From Salinicola halophilus (lineage in GTDB: Bacteria > Pseudomonadota > Gammaproteobacteria > Pseudomonadales > Halomonadaceae), in contig NZ_PZJV01000001.1 in the NCBI RefSeq assembly GCF_003206155.1, positions 1,656,272-1,720,271 on the forward strand: a stretch of 64,000 nt of DNA, written 5' to 3'. Positions 30,349 to 37,987 of the stretch are shown here, piece by piece (the stretch's first letter is position 1; each line of letters starts with the position of its first letter). Under the pieces are notes generated by a model. That model made no database searches. It saw only the letters and a list, made by a program, of their open reading frames with translations, and had not been told where the DNA came from. Position numbers and translations under genes: made by a program.

Positions 30349-31014
30349 TCAGTCCGTACGCAGTCCGCGCGGCCACTGTCGTTCCAGGCGCGGCGCGTAC
30401 TGAACCAGCAGCGGGGCGTGGCGATCCTTGGCCGTCGCGTTGAACCGGTCACTGGGTCCGGAGAGCGCCAGCGCGCCCATGAGCTCGCCCTCGCCATTGT
30501 AGATACCGATGGCCGCCGCCGACAGCCCCGCCTGTCGCTCGCCGCTGGAGACAGCGACCTGGCCGCGCGGCGTTTCGTAATTGAGCACACGCCCGGCGGC
30601 GCCTCGACCCAATGGCAGCCGGATGCCCTCCTCGAGATGATGCCTCACCTCGAGCCGTCCGTTCTCGCGCAGGCGGCACACCCGATGGTCACCGTCGCGC
30701 ACATAGAAAGACGCCGTCTCCTCGCTGGCATCGCGCAGCGATTCGAGGATCGGCCGCACCAGATTCTCCAGCTGCGGGCCGTCTCCCGCCAGCGGGGCCA
30801 GACGCGACAGGGCCGGCCCAACGCGATAGATACCGCGCTCGTCGCGAGTGACGTAGCCGAAATGCTCGAGGGAAGCCATCAGCCGCAGGATGGTGCTCTT
30901 GTAGAACCCGGTCGCGTTGGCCAGTTCGGTCAGCGAGAACTCCCGCCGCTCCGAGGAAAACGCTTCGAGTAGGGTCAATGCTCGCTCGACGGCCTCGACG
31001 CGACGCTGAGCCAT
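30349..31014 (-). CDS. IclR family transcriptional regulator
   Basis: A 221-residue IclR-type regulator, somewhat shorter than the usual 250. The winged helix (residues 5-65) contains SLTELANATGFYKSTILRLMASLEHFGYV, and the effector domain with AAGRVLNYETPRG follows. It is divergent from the CoA-transferase gene and convergent with tctC. AAGGAG lies before the ATG. It most likely controls both flanking genes through the shared palindromes, responding to a carboxylate. Confidence 0.88.
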   Translation of the reverse strand: MAQRRVEAVERALTLLEAFSSERREFSLTELANATGFYKSTILRLMASLEHFGYVTRDERGIYRVGPALSRLAPLAGDGPQLENLVRPILESLRDASEETASFYVRDGDHRVCRLRENGRLEVRHHLEEGIRLPLGRGAAGRVLNYETPRGQVAVSSGERQAGLSAAAIGIYNGEGELMGALALSGPSDRFNATAKDRHAPLLVQYAPRLERQWPRGLRTD

Positions 31015-31108
31015 GGGGCGCTCCTTTCTGCCTGAGGCATCTGAGGTCTAATGAAGGAAGGATGTTGCGATAGGCAAAACACTATTGCAACCGGCCGGCG
31101 GCCAATCT

Positions 31109-31125
31109 ATTCTTCCTGAAAGAAT
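31109..31125. promoter_or_regulatory. putative IclR operator, perfect palindrome
   Basis: ATTCTT-CCTGA-AAGAAT, a perfect 6-bp inverted repeat with a 5-bp centre, in the 131-bp divergent region between the IclR and CoA-transferase genes and 21 bp before the latter's ATG. Confidence 0.6.
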
Positions 31126-31145
31126 CAGTTTCACTAGGGGAAACC

Positions 31146-32306
31146 ATGTCGTCTCCGTTATCGGGTTACCGGGTTCTGGATCTCACCAACGTTCTGGCCG
31201 GGCCCTTCTGCTGCCATCAGCTCGCCCATCTCGGTGCCGAGGTGATCAAGGTGGAGCGCCCCCAGGGCGGCGACCTGGCCCGTCAACTGGGCGCCGACCC
31301 CACGCTGAATCTCGATCTCATGGGGGTATCGTTCCTGGCGCAGAACGCCGGCAAGCGCTCGGTGACGCTCGACTTCAAGCGCCCCCGGGACCGGGAGCGT
31401 TTCCTCGACCTGGTGGCCAGCGCCGACGTGCTGGTCGAGAACTTCCGGCCCGGCGTCATGCAGCGACTGGGACTGGGATTCGACACGCTCAAGCAGCGCA
31501 ACCCACGGCTGATCTACTGCGCCATTTCCGGTTTCGGCCAGGACGGGCCGCTTGCGCACTACCCCGCCTATGATCAGATCATTCAGGGCATGGCGGGCGT
31601 CATGAGTATTACCGGCGACCCGGACAACGCCCCCTATCGCGTCGGCTACCCACTGGCGGATACGGTCGGCGGACTGACCGCCGCCATGGCGATCAACGCC
31701 GCGCTGGCCGAGTCGCCGCGCACGGCGCGGTTCATCGACATCTCGATGCTGGAGTCGGTGCTGGCCACCATGGGCTGGGCGGTCTCCAACCTGCTCATTG
31801 CCGGCAAACCGCCCACGCCGCTGGGCAACGACAACGTCACCGCCAGCCCATCGGGGACCTTTCGCACCCAGGATGGCCTGCTCAACATCGCCGCCAACAA
31901 GCAGGAGCAGTTCGAGGCGATCTGCCATCTCCTCGAGCATCCCGAGTGGCTCTCGGACGCCCGCTTCGCCGAACGCCAGTCGCGTCTGACGCACCGGCGA
32001 ACGCTCAGCGATCTCATCGAAGCGGCCCTCGCCGCCAACACCACCGAATACTGGTGGCCGCGACTGGTCGAGGCCGGCGTCCCCGCGGGGCCGGTCTACA
32101 GCGTCGCCCAGGCACTGGCGCATCCGCAGGTTCGCGATCGCGGCATGATCGAGCGCTTCGACCCCTCGCCCATCGGCAAGCCGCTGGAGGTGGTCAGCGG
32201 CGGCTATCGCATCGATGGCAAGGCGCCCCGCGTCGCCTCACCGCCCCCACGCCTGGGCCAGGACAACGACGCGCTCTTCCCCGCCCACGCGGCCAACGAC
32301 GAATGA
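31146..32306 (+). CDS. class III (CaiB/BaiF) CoA-transferase
   Basis: A 386-residue family III CoA-transferase. Signature parts are VLDLTNVLAGPFCCHQLAHLGAEVIKVE at residues 10-37, the FKRPRDRERFLDLVASADVLVENFRPGVMQRLGL stretch near 75-110, and the catalytic Asp of the DISMLES segment near 199. It moves CoA between carboxylic acids. Together with the lyase gene that overlaps its stop, the plausible scheme is activation of a (hydroxy)tricarboxylate or branched dicarboxylate as a CoA ester, then cleavage. Confidence 0.9.
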   Translation: MSSPLSGYRVLDLTNVLAGPFCCHQLAHLGAEVIKVERPQGGDLARQLGADPTLNLDLMGVSFLAQNAGKRSVTLDFKRPRDRERFLDLVASADVLVENFRPGVMQRLGLGFDTLKQRNPRLIYCAISGFGQDGPLAHYPAYDQIIQGMAGVMSITGDPDNAPYRVGYPLADTVGGLTAAMAINAALAESPRTARFIDISMLESVLATMGWAVSNLLIAGKPPTPLGNDNVTASPSGTFRTQDGLLNIAANKQEQFEAICHLLEHPEWLSDARFAERQSRLTHRRTLSDLIEAALAANTTEYWWPRLVEAGVPAGPVYSVAQALAHPQVRDRGMIERFDPSPIGKPLEVVSGGYRIDGKAPRVASPPPRLGQDNDALFPAHAANDE

Positions 32307-32320
32307 ACCGGAGCTCCCTC

Positions 32321-33169
32321 ATGACCGATGCCCAAGCGCCCCAGCATCAGACGCCCGAATATCAGGCCCAGCAGTGGTGGAAGACCGACATCATCGACAT
32401 GCGCCCCGGCGAGATCCGCTATCGCGGCTATCCCATCGAGGAGTTGATCGGCAACGTCGGCTTCGCCGACATGGTGTGGCTGATGACGCGTGGCGAGCTG
32501 CCCACGCGGGCGCAGTCGGCGCTGCTGGAAGCGGCGCTGATGAGCGCGGTCGATCACGGTCCGCAGGCGCCGAGCATCGCCATCGCCCGCATGGCGATGA
32601 CCTGCGGCAGCAGCCTCAACAACGCCATGGCGTCGGCGGTCAACGTCCTGGATGACGTTCACGGCGGTGCCGGCGAGCAGGCCATCGAGCTGTATCAATC
32701 GATACTCGAGCATCAGATTCGCGGCCGCGTTCTGACGGAGGCGGTCGAACGGGGCATCGCCGACTGGCAGCGAGATCGAACCCGGATCGTTCCCGGCTTC
32801 GGCCACCGTTTCCACCCCGTCGACCCTCGCGCGCCCAGACTCTTGCAGCTCGTGGAACAGGCCTCGAGCCGCGGCGAAGTGGACGGTCAGTTCGTCGCCA
32901 TCGCCCGCGAGGTCGAACGCCAGCTCATCGCCATGAAGGGCAAGCCGATCCCGCTCAACATCGATGGCGCCACCGCCGTCATCTACGCCGAACTGGGGTT
33001 CCCGGCCCCGCTGGCGCGAGGGCTTTTCTGTCTTTCGCGCTCGGTGGGCATTCTCGCCCACGCCTGGGAGCAGCAGTGCCAGGGCGGGCGGAACAAGGGG
33101 CCGATGCCCAAGGGCTGGCTGTGGCCCTACGGCGGCCCGGCCCAGCGGCCGGTGCCGGACAGGGCCTGA
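32321..33169 (+). CDS. citrate synthase-fold protein, citryl-CoA lyase-like
   Basis: A 282-residue protein, far shorter than citrate synthase (about 430). It retains the large-domain core, with FADMVWLMTRGELPT near residue 48, the SSLNNAMASAVNVLDDVHGGAGEQ block with the active-site His near 120, PGFGHRFHPVDPRAPRL near 158, and the small-domain arginine region near 260. Such short homologues are often called citryl-CoA lyase. It would cleave citryl-CoA or a similar ester to acetyl-CoA and a keto acid. GGAG precedes the chosen ATG; an alternative ATG at 32303 overlaps the CoA-transferase stop. Confidence 0.8.
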   Translation: MTDAQAPQHQTPEYQAQQWWKTDIIDMRPGEIRYRGYPIEELIGNVGFADMVWLMTRGELPTRAQSALLEAALMSAVDHGPQAPSIAIARMAMTCGSSLNNAMASAVNVLDDVHGGAGEQAIELYQSILEHQIRGRVLTEAVERGIADWQRDRTRIVPGFGHRFHPVDPRAPRLLQLVEQASSRGEVDGQFVAIAREVERQLIAMKGKPIPLNIDGATAVIYAELGFPAPLARGLFCLSRSVGILAHAWEQQCQGGRNKGPMPKGWLWPYGGPAQRPVPDRA

Positions 33170-33289
33170 GGTCGCCGCCGCTGAACGGGCGAGGTAATTT
33201 GCCATCGACTCCTCTACGCTGATCTTCAGGTTCCTTTCGTCGACCATGCCAAGGATTCAGCTATCGCTTCCCTGCGTTTCGTCACCCGC

Positions 33290-34390
33290 TTGCTGCCGGC
33301 AGGCTTTCTGCCGGCAGGCTTTCGCCGCGCCGCGCTGACGCCGCTGCTCGCCGGCGCACTCGTTGTCTCTGCCCACGCGCAGGATCTGCAGGACGACATC
33401 GCCGCGACGCCGATTCCCACCTGGCCGGATCGGCTGACGGCGGAGGTCGCACGAATCGACGCCGAGTACCCCGGCGAGATCGGCGTCTACGTCCAGGATC
33501 TCGACGACGACACCCGTTTCGCCTATCGCGCGGATCAGCCCTGGTATCTCGCCTCGATGATCAAGGTGCCGGTAGCGCTTGCGCTGATGCGCGAAGTCGA
33601 CGCCGGCAACCTCACCCTCGACGACACCATGACGCTACGGCAGAGCGACTACGTCGACGGCGCCGGGGAGACCAACTGGCACGGCGTGGGGGAGACGCTC
33701 AGCCTGCGCTGGCTGCTCGAGCAGATGATCACGCGCAGCGACAACACCGCCACCGACATGCTGATCCGCCGCGTGGGCGTCGAGACGGTGAACGACAATC
33801 TGGATCGCCTGATCGGCCCGGGGATCGGCACCATCACCACCCTCGCCGACGTGCGTCGCCACGCCTACGCCGAATTCCATCCCAACGCCTTCGACCTCGA
33901 CGGGCTCGAGTTCCTCGACATTCGCAAGGCGACGCGTGAACCCGCGCGTCTGGCGGCCATTTCGCGCTTCATCGGCGTGCCGGTGAGCGACTTTCAGGCT
34001 CGCGATCTCAGCCAGGCCTTCGACCGCTACTACGAGACCGGGCTCAACGCCGGTCGGCTGGACAGCGTGGGCCGGCTGCTGGCGATGATCGAGCGCGGGG
34101 AGACGCTGTCGCCGGCGAGCACGCAGACCCTGCTCGCCGTGATGGAGCGCACCCGTACCGGCGCGAATCGCCTGCGCCGGTCCTGGCCCGACGACGTCGA
34201 CTTCGCTCACAAGACCGGCACGCAGCGCAGCCGATTCTGCGACGGCGGTATCGCCAGCCGCGACACGGCCGAAGGCGTCAGGCGCGTCGTCGTGGTGACC
34301 TGCGCCAAAGGCACGCTGTCGATGGCCCCGGCGGAGCGCGCGATGCGCGATGTCGGCGCGGCGGTCTGGGAGACGGGCCTGCTGAACTGA
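33290..34390 (+). CDS. secreted serine hydrolase, class A beta-lactamase-like fold (first)
   Basis: A 366-residue exported protein with signal peptide ending near AHA-Q31. The serine beta-lactamase/PBP motifs are complete: S89-M-I-K92, S150-D-N152 and K308-T-G310. The gap between SDN and KTG is about 155 residues, around 50 more than in class A beta-lactamases, and I see no ExxLN omega-loop, so antibiotic hydrolysis is doubtful. The start is uncertain: no ATG lies in frame, and TTG at 33290 is the best fit to a signal peptide. A paralogue follows 130 bp downstream. Confidence 0.78.
   Translation: MLPAGFLPAGFRRAALTPLLAGALVVSAHAQDLQDDIAATPIPTWPDRLTAEVARIDAEYPGEIGVYVQDLDDDTRFAYRADQPWYLASMIKVPVALALMREVDAGNLTLDDTMTLRQSDYVDGAGETNWHGVGETLSLRWLLEQMITRSDNTATDMLIRRVGVETVNDNLDRLIGPGIGTITTLADVRRHAYAEFHPNAFDLDGLEFLDIRKATREPARLAAISRFIGVPVSDFQARDLSQAFDRYYETGLNAGRLDSVGRLLAMIERGETLSPASTQTLLAVMERTRTGANRLRRSWPDDVDFAHKTGTQRSRFCDGGIASRDTAEGVRRVVVVTCAKGTLSMAPAERAMRDVGAAVWETGLLN
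33293..33322. repeat. 15-bp tandem duplication in the signal peptide
   Basis: Two perfect 15-bp copies encode LPAGF twice at the very N-terminus, and the arms also form a GC-rich 8-bp hairpin over the start region, which may affect translation. Confidence 0.85.
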
Positions 34391-34520
34391 GCGGCCGCGC
34401 CAGGACGGTCGCGGTCGAGACATTTCACAACGAAGCCTGAAGACGGACGGACGAGGCCGCCGAAGACACATCGAGCCTCCGAAGGCGACGGAAGGACTCT
34501 CACACACGAGAAGAAAAACG

Positions 34521-35675
34521 ATGCCGAATCGCTCCTTGTTCAAGCGCTCCTTCTCCAACCGCGCATCCCCTAACCCCGCCTTCCCCAGGCGTTCCTTGCG
34601 CAATCTTTTCCTGTTCGATCGTTCGACCTGGATGCTCGGCGCCCTCTTGATGCTTCCACTCGCCGCCGACGCGCAGACCACTTGGGAGACGCGTCTCGGT
34701 GAACGCATCGCGACGCTCGACGAGGAGGCCGCCGGCGAGCTCGGCGTTTTCATTCATCGCCTCGAGGACGACACCACCCTCGGCCACAAGAGCGACCGGC
34801 TCTGGTACCTCTCCTCGGCGGTCAAGGTGCCGATCGCGATCGTGCTGCTGCAGCAGGTCGAGAACGGCGAACTCTCCCTCGACGACGAACTGACGCTGGA
34901 GGCGTCCGACCGCATCGACGGCGCCGGCGAACTGCTCTGGATCGATCCCGGCGCGAGCTATTCGCTCGATAACCTGCTCGAGCGCATGCTGATCGACAGC
35001 GACAACGTCGCCACCGACATGCTGATCCGGGCGATCGGCGAAGAGACCCTCAACGAGCGCATCGCCGACATGACTCGCCGCGGTTTCTTCCGCGACGGCG
35101 GTTTCGAGCCGATCACCACCCTCGCCGAGGTGCGCTACGGGGTCTACGGCGAGATCCATCCGAAGGCCCGCGAGCTCGACCGCGAGACGCTGATCGAAGT
35201 CGCCGCTGCCAACATCGGCCCCGAGCGAGTCGAGGCGCTGCGCCGCGTGCTGGATGTGGAGGCCGACGCGCTCGAAACCGAGGACATGACCGAGGCGTAT
35301 TCGCGCTACTACGACCGCGAGGTCAACAGCGCCACGCTGGAGAGCTACGCGGGGCTGCTCACGGCGTTGGTTCGCGGCGAGCTGCTCGACGACGCGCATC
35401 GCCAGCTGCTGTACGAGAATCTCAAGCTCGACACCTACGACGCCTATCGTCTGGAAGGCGGGCTGCCACGCGAGGCGGCGTTCATTCAGAAAACCGGAAC
35501 TCAGCACCGCCGCGCTTGCCATATGGGCGTGGTCGAGCCCACCGATCCGGATCGGGCGATCGTGATTACCGCCTGCACCGAGGCGATGGATGAGGCTGCC
35601 CCCTCCGAGGCGCTGCTCAAGCGGGTGGGCGAGGCGATCGCCGAAACGATGCTGGAGAGCGACGAGGCGGCATAG
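34521..35675 (+). CDS. secreted serine hydrolase, class A beta-lactamase-like fold (second)
   Basis: A 384-residue paralogue of the upstream gene. The N-terminus is long and basic with repeated RSL/FSN elements before a hydrophobic span (residues 36-52) ending in ADAQ. The motifs are S99-A-V-K102, S160-D-N162 and K324-T-G326. Long shared stretches such as SDNxATDMLIR and the FxQKTGTQ/HKTGTQ box show that the pair arose by tandem duplication, with considerable divergence. It is probably periplasmic. The ATG has a weak site (GAAGAAAAACG). Confidence 0.82.
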   Translation: MPNRSLFKRSFSNRASPNPAFPRRSLRNLFLFDRSTWMLGALLMLPLAADAQTTWETRLGERIATLDEEAAGELGVFIHRLEDDTTLGHKSDRLWYLSSAVKVPIAIVLLQQVENGELSLDDELTLEASDRIDGAGELLWIDPGASYSLDNLLERMLIDSDNVATDMLIRAIGEETLNERIADMTRRGFFRDGGFEPITTLAEVRYGVYGEIHPKARELDRETLIEVAAANIGPERVEALRRVLDVEADALETEDMTEAYSRYYDREVNSATLESYAGLLTALVRGELLDDAHRQLLYENLKLDTYDAYRLEGGLPREAAFIQKTGTQHRRACHMGVVEPTDPDRAIVITACTEAMDEAAPSEALLKRVGEAIAETMLESDEAA

Positions 35676-35813
35676 AGCGAAAATTCATTCGCTTGCTACA
35701 CTTTCACCCCGGCCATACCACGGCCCGTCGTCCTGTTGCGGCGGGTTTTCACCGCTGGTTTCACGACCGGCTTTCATCCCGGCCACAGGCATCAGCACTG
35801 CAAGGAGAATGGC

Positions 35814-36527
35814 ATGTCTCAGACGACCATCAAGACCGAGTGGATCGACGTCACCGCCGAAGACGGCAAGACGTTCAAGGCTTATCAGGCGCTACCGCCC
35901 AAGGGTAAAGGCCCGGGCATCGTGCTGATCCAGGAGATCTTCGGTGTGAACGCCCACATTCGCGGCGTCGCCGAGCAGTACGCGATGGACGGCTATACCG
36001 TCATCGCCCCGGACATGTTCTGGCGTGAAGAAGCGGGCGTGGAACTCGGCTACGACGGCGACGACTGGAAGGAAGCGGTGGCGCACAAGAACGCGCTCGA
36101 CTTCCCCACTGCCGTGAGCGACCTGCGCGCCGCGACCAAGGCGCTGCGGGCAAGCCCGGCCTGCGACGGCCCCGTCGCCTCCGTCGGCTACTGCCTGGGC
36201 GGCGTGCTCTCCTATCTCTGCGGGCTGGACGCCGGGGTCGATGCCGCGATCTGCTACTACGCCGGCGGCGTGACCGAGCATCTCGGCCGTGCCGATGAGC
36301 TCAAGGTGCCGACGCAGTTCCACTTCGGCGCCGAGGACGACCACATTCCGCTCGAGCACGTCGAGCAGACCCGCGAGGCCTTCACCGGTCGCGACGACGT
36401 CGAGGTCCATCTCTACGACAACGCCGAGCACGGCTTCAACTGCTGGGCGCGGGCGAGCTACAACCAGCACGCCTCCGCACTGGCCCACGGGCACACGCTG
36501 ACGTTCCTGGCCAGCCGCACACAGTGA
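35814..36527 (+). CDS. dienelactone hydrolase family protein
   Basis: A 237-residue alpha/beta hydrolase of the DLH family. The nucleophile is the cysteine of SVGYCLGGVLSY near residue 125, the acid lies in the GAEDDHIPLE loop near 175, and the histidine is in AEHGFNCWAR near 207. DLH opens the lactone of 4-carboxymethylenebutenolide in chlorocatechol breakdown, but most homologues have broader esterase roles. AAGGAG precedes the ATG. It stands alone between the serine hydrolase pair and the YeaQ-like gene. Confidence 0.88.
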   Translation: MSQTTIKTEWIDVTAEDGKTFKAYQALPPKGKGPGIVLIQEIFGVNAHIRGVAEQYAMDGYTVIAPDMFWREEAGVELGYDGDDWKEAVAHKNALDFPTAVSDLRAATKALRASPACDGPVASVGYCLGGVLSYLCGLDAGVDAAICYYAGGVTEHLGRADELKVPTQFHFGAEDDHIPLEHVEQTREAFTGRDDVEVHLYDNAEHGFNCWARASYNQHASALAHGHTLTFLASRTQ

Positions 36528-36834
36528 GCGGACCCGGGATGCGCCAAGCGACGCCGGCTCGTCGCGTCGTGCGTGTCGGTCGAGTAGCCGCTCGGCGCGA
36601 TCACCGTCGGTGGGCATCGGCGTCGTAGAAAGCGCAGTAACGCCGCAAGAACAGTGCCGCAGCAAGAGAAGCGTCGTAAGGAGCGCGGCGCGAGAGGAAG
36701 GACGACGTCGTACGGTTAGCGATATTCTCCAAGGGCGGCGATATAAGCGCTTGTCGATAGCCGCCACGCCGACTAGCTTTCGTCAGGCATGCAGGGAGAA
36801 AGCATGCTCATCCGAATGAGCTAGGAGAGGCACT
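36528..36834. other. intergenic region upstream of the YeaQ-like gene
   Basis: About 300 bp. No gene is supported; one short frame has no homology that I recognise. The AT-richer patch at 36715-36750 could hold the promoter for the stress membrane protein. Confidence 0.4.
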
Positions 36835-37083
36835 ATGGGAATCATTGCATGGATCATCTTCGGTCTGATCGCTGGCGCCATCGCCAAACTGATCATGCCG
36901 GGCAAGGATCCGGGTGGCTTCATCGTCACCATCATCATCGGCATCCTGGGTGCCGTGGTCGGTGGCTGGATCGGAACGGCACTCGGCTTCGGCAGTGTCT
37001 CCGGTTTCAACTTCGGTAGCTTCGTCGTCGCCGTCATCGGTGCCATCGTCCTGCTGATTCTCTATCGCGTCATCCGTAAGTAA
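36835..37083 (+). CDS. GlsB/YeaQ/YmgE family stress response membrane protein
   Basis: An 82-residue membrane protein with three hydrophobic segments. The opening IIAWIIFGLIAGAIAKLIMPGKDPGG and the glycine-rich ILGAVVGGWIGTALGFG block are diagnostic of the transglycosylase-associated / GlsB family. These small proteins are induced by envelope or stationary-phase stress; the molecular role is unknown. AGGAGAGG lies 6 bases before the ATG. It is followed by a strong hairpin, so it is monocistronic. Confidence 0.93.
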   Translation: MGIIAWIIFGLIAGAIAKLIMPGKDPGGFIVTIIIGILGAVVGGWIGTALGFGSVSGFNFGSFVVAVIGAIVLLILYRVIRK

Positions 37084-37107
37084 CGCGTCACTGGCGGTAC
37101 TGTGTTG

Positions 37108-37143
37108 TTGCGCCCGACCCGGCTCTCGCCGCGTCGGGCGCAA
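37108..37143 (+). terminator. terminator hairpin after the YeaQ-like gene
   Basis: Perfect 11-bp stem TTGCGCCCGAC / GTCGGGCGCAA (37108-37118 with 37133-37143), 25 bp after the stop. Confidence 0.75.
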
Positions 37144-37315
37144 TCATTCGGGTGGCCAGTCGGATGGCCCGACCCGTGAACTCAACGGTGAACGCTGTCA
37201 TCTTTGTCACCTCGCGGCCCCGATCGCGGACTGGCTCGCCGACGCGGCTCTCATCGCGTTTTTCGCTCTTCGATGGCGACTTTCCTTTCCATTCAACGTC
37301 TTCGGAACGCTTTTC

Positions 37316-37930
37316 ATGACTTCGCATTTCTATGAACCCGCCAACGGCCACGGCCTGGCTCACAACCCGTTCAAAGCGATCGTCGGCCCCCGCCCGATCG
37401 GCTGGATCTCCTCCCGGGATAGCCAGGGGCAGCTCAATCTCGCCCCCTACAGCTTCTTCAATGCCTTTGCCGACACGCCGCCGATCATCGGTTTCGCCAG
37501 CGCCGGCTATAAGGACAGCGTGCGCAACATCGAACAGACCGGTGAATTCTGCTGGCATCTGGCGACGCGAACGCTCGGCGAGGCGATGAATCAGAGCGCG
37601 GCCACGGTGGAACCGAGTGTGGATGAATTCGATCTCGCCTCGCTGACGCCGGCGGCATCGAAAGTGGTCGGCGTGCCCCACGTTCAGGAAGCCCAGGTCG
37701 TCTTCGAGTGCCGCCTGAGCCAGTGCCTTCGGCTCACCTCTGCGGCCGGCGAGGCGATGGACAACTGGCTCGTATTGGGGGAAGTGGTCGGCGTGCATAT
37801 CGACACCGCCCTGATCGACGACGGCGTCTATCAGACCGCGGCCGCGCGGCCGATCCTTCGCGGTGGCGGGCCGGGCGACTACTTCGAGATCAGCGACGAG
37901 GCGCGATTCGAGATGCGTCGGCCGTCTTGA
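37316..37930 (+). CDS. flavin reductase family protein (FMN-binding split barrel)
   Basis: A 204-residue flavin reductase-like protein. The AIVGPRPIGWISSRDSQGQLNLAPYSFFNAF block (residues 21-51) is typical for FMN binding, and a second flavin contact is the FCWHLATRTL region. Such proteins supply reduced FMN to monooxygenases or act on their own; no monooxygenase is nearby. Its last 14 codons are contained in a 46-bp segment that is duplicated just after the stop codon. Confidence 0.88.
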   Translation: MTSHFYEPANGHGLAHNPFKAIVGPRPIGWISSRDSQGQLNLAPYSFFNAFADTPPIIGFASAGYKDSVRNIEQTGEFCWHLATRTLGEAMNQSAATVEPSVDEFDLASLTPAASKVVGVPHVQEAQVVFECRLSQCLRLTSAAGEAMDNWLVLGEVVGVHIDTALIDDGVYQTAAARPILRGGGPGDYFEISDEARFEMRRPS

Positions 37931-37987
37931 ATCGGGTTCGCGATCAGCGACGAGGCGCGGTTCGAGATGCGCCGGCCGTCCTGAATC
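37888..37987. repeat. 46-bp tandem duplication at the end of the flavin reductase gene
   Basis: Copy 1 (37888-37933) covers the last codons and stop; copy 2 (37942-37987) repeats it with three to four substitutions and touches the convergent GGDEF gene's stop. Confidence 0.88.

Noticed and set aside
33246-33290. ATG at 33246 as the start of the first serine hydrolase
   Set aside because: It is in a different reading frame from the hydrolase.
33290-35675. Beta-lactamase resistance genes
   Set aside because: No omega-loop ExxLN is visible and the spacing differs from class A enzymes, so resistance is not claimed.
36610-36819. Small ORF upstream of the YeaQ-like gene
   Set aside because: No ribosome site, basic random composition, and it runs into the leader of the next gene.
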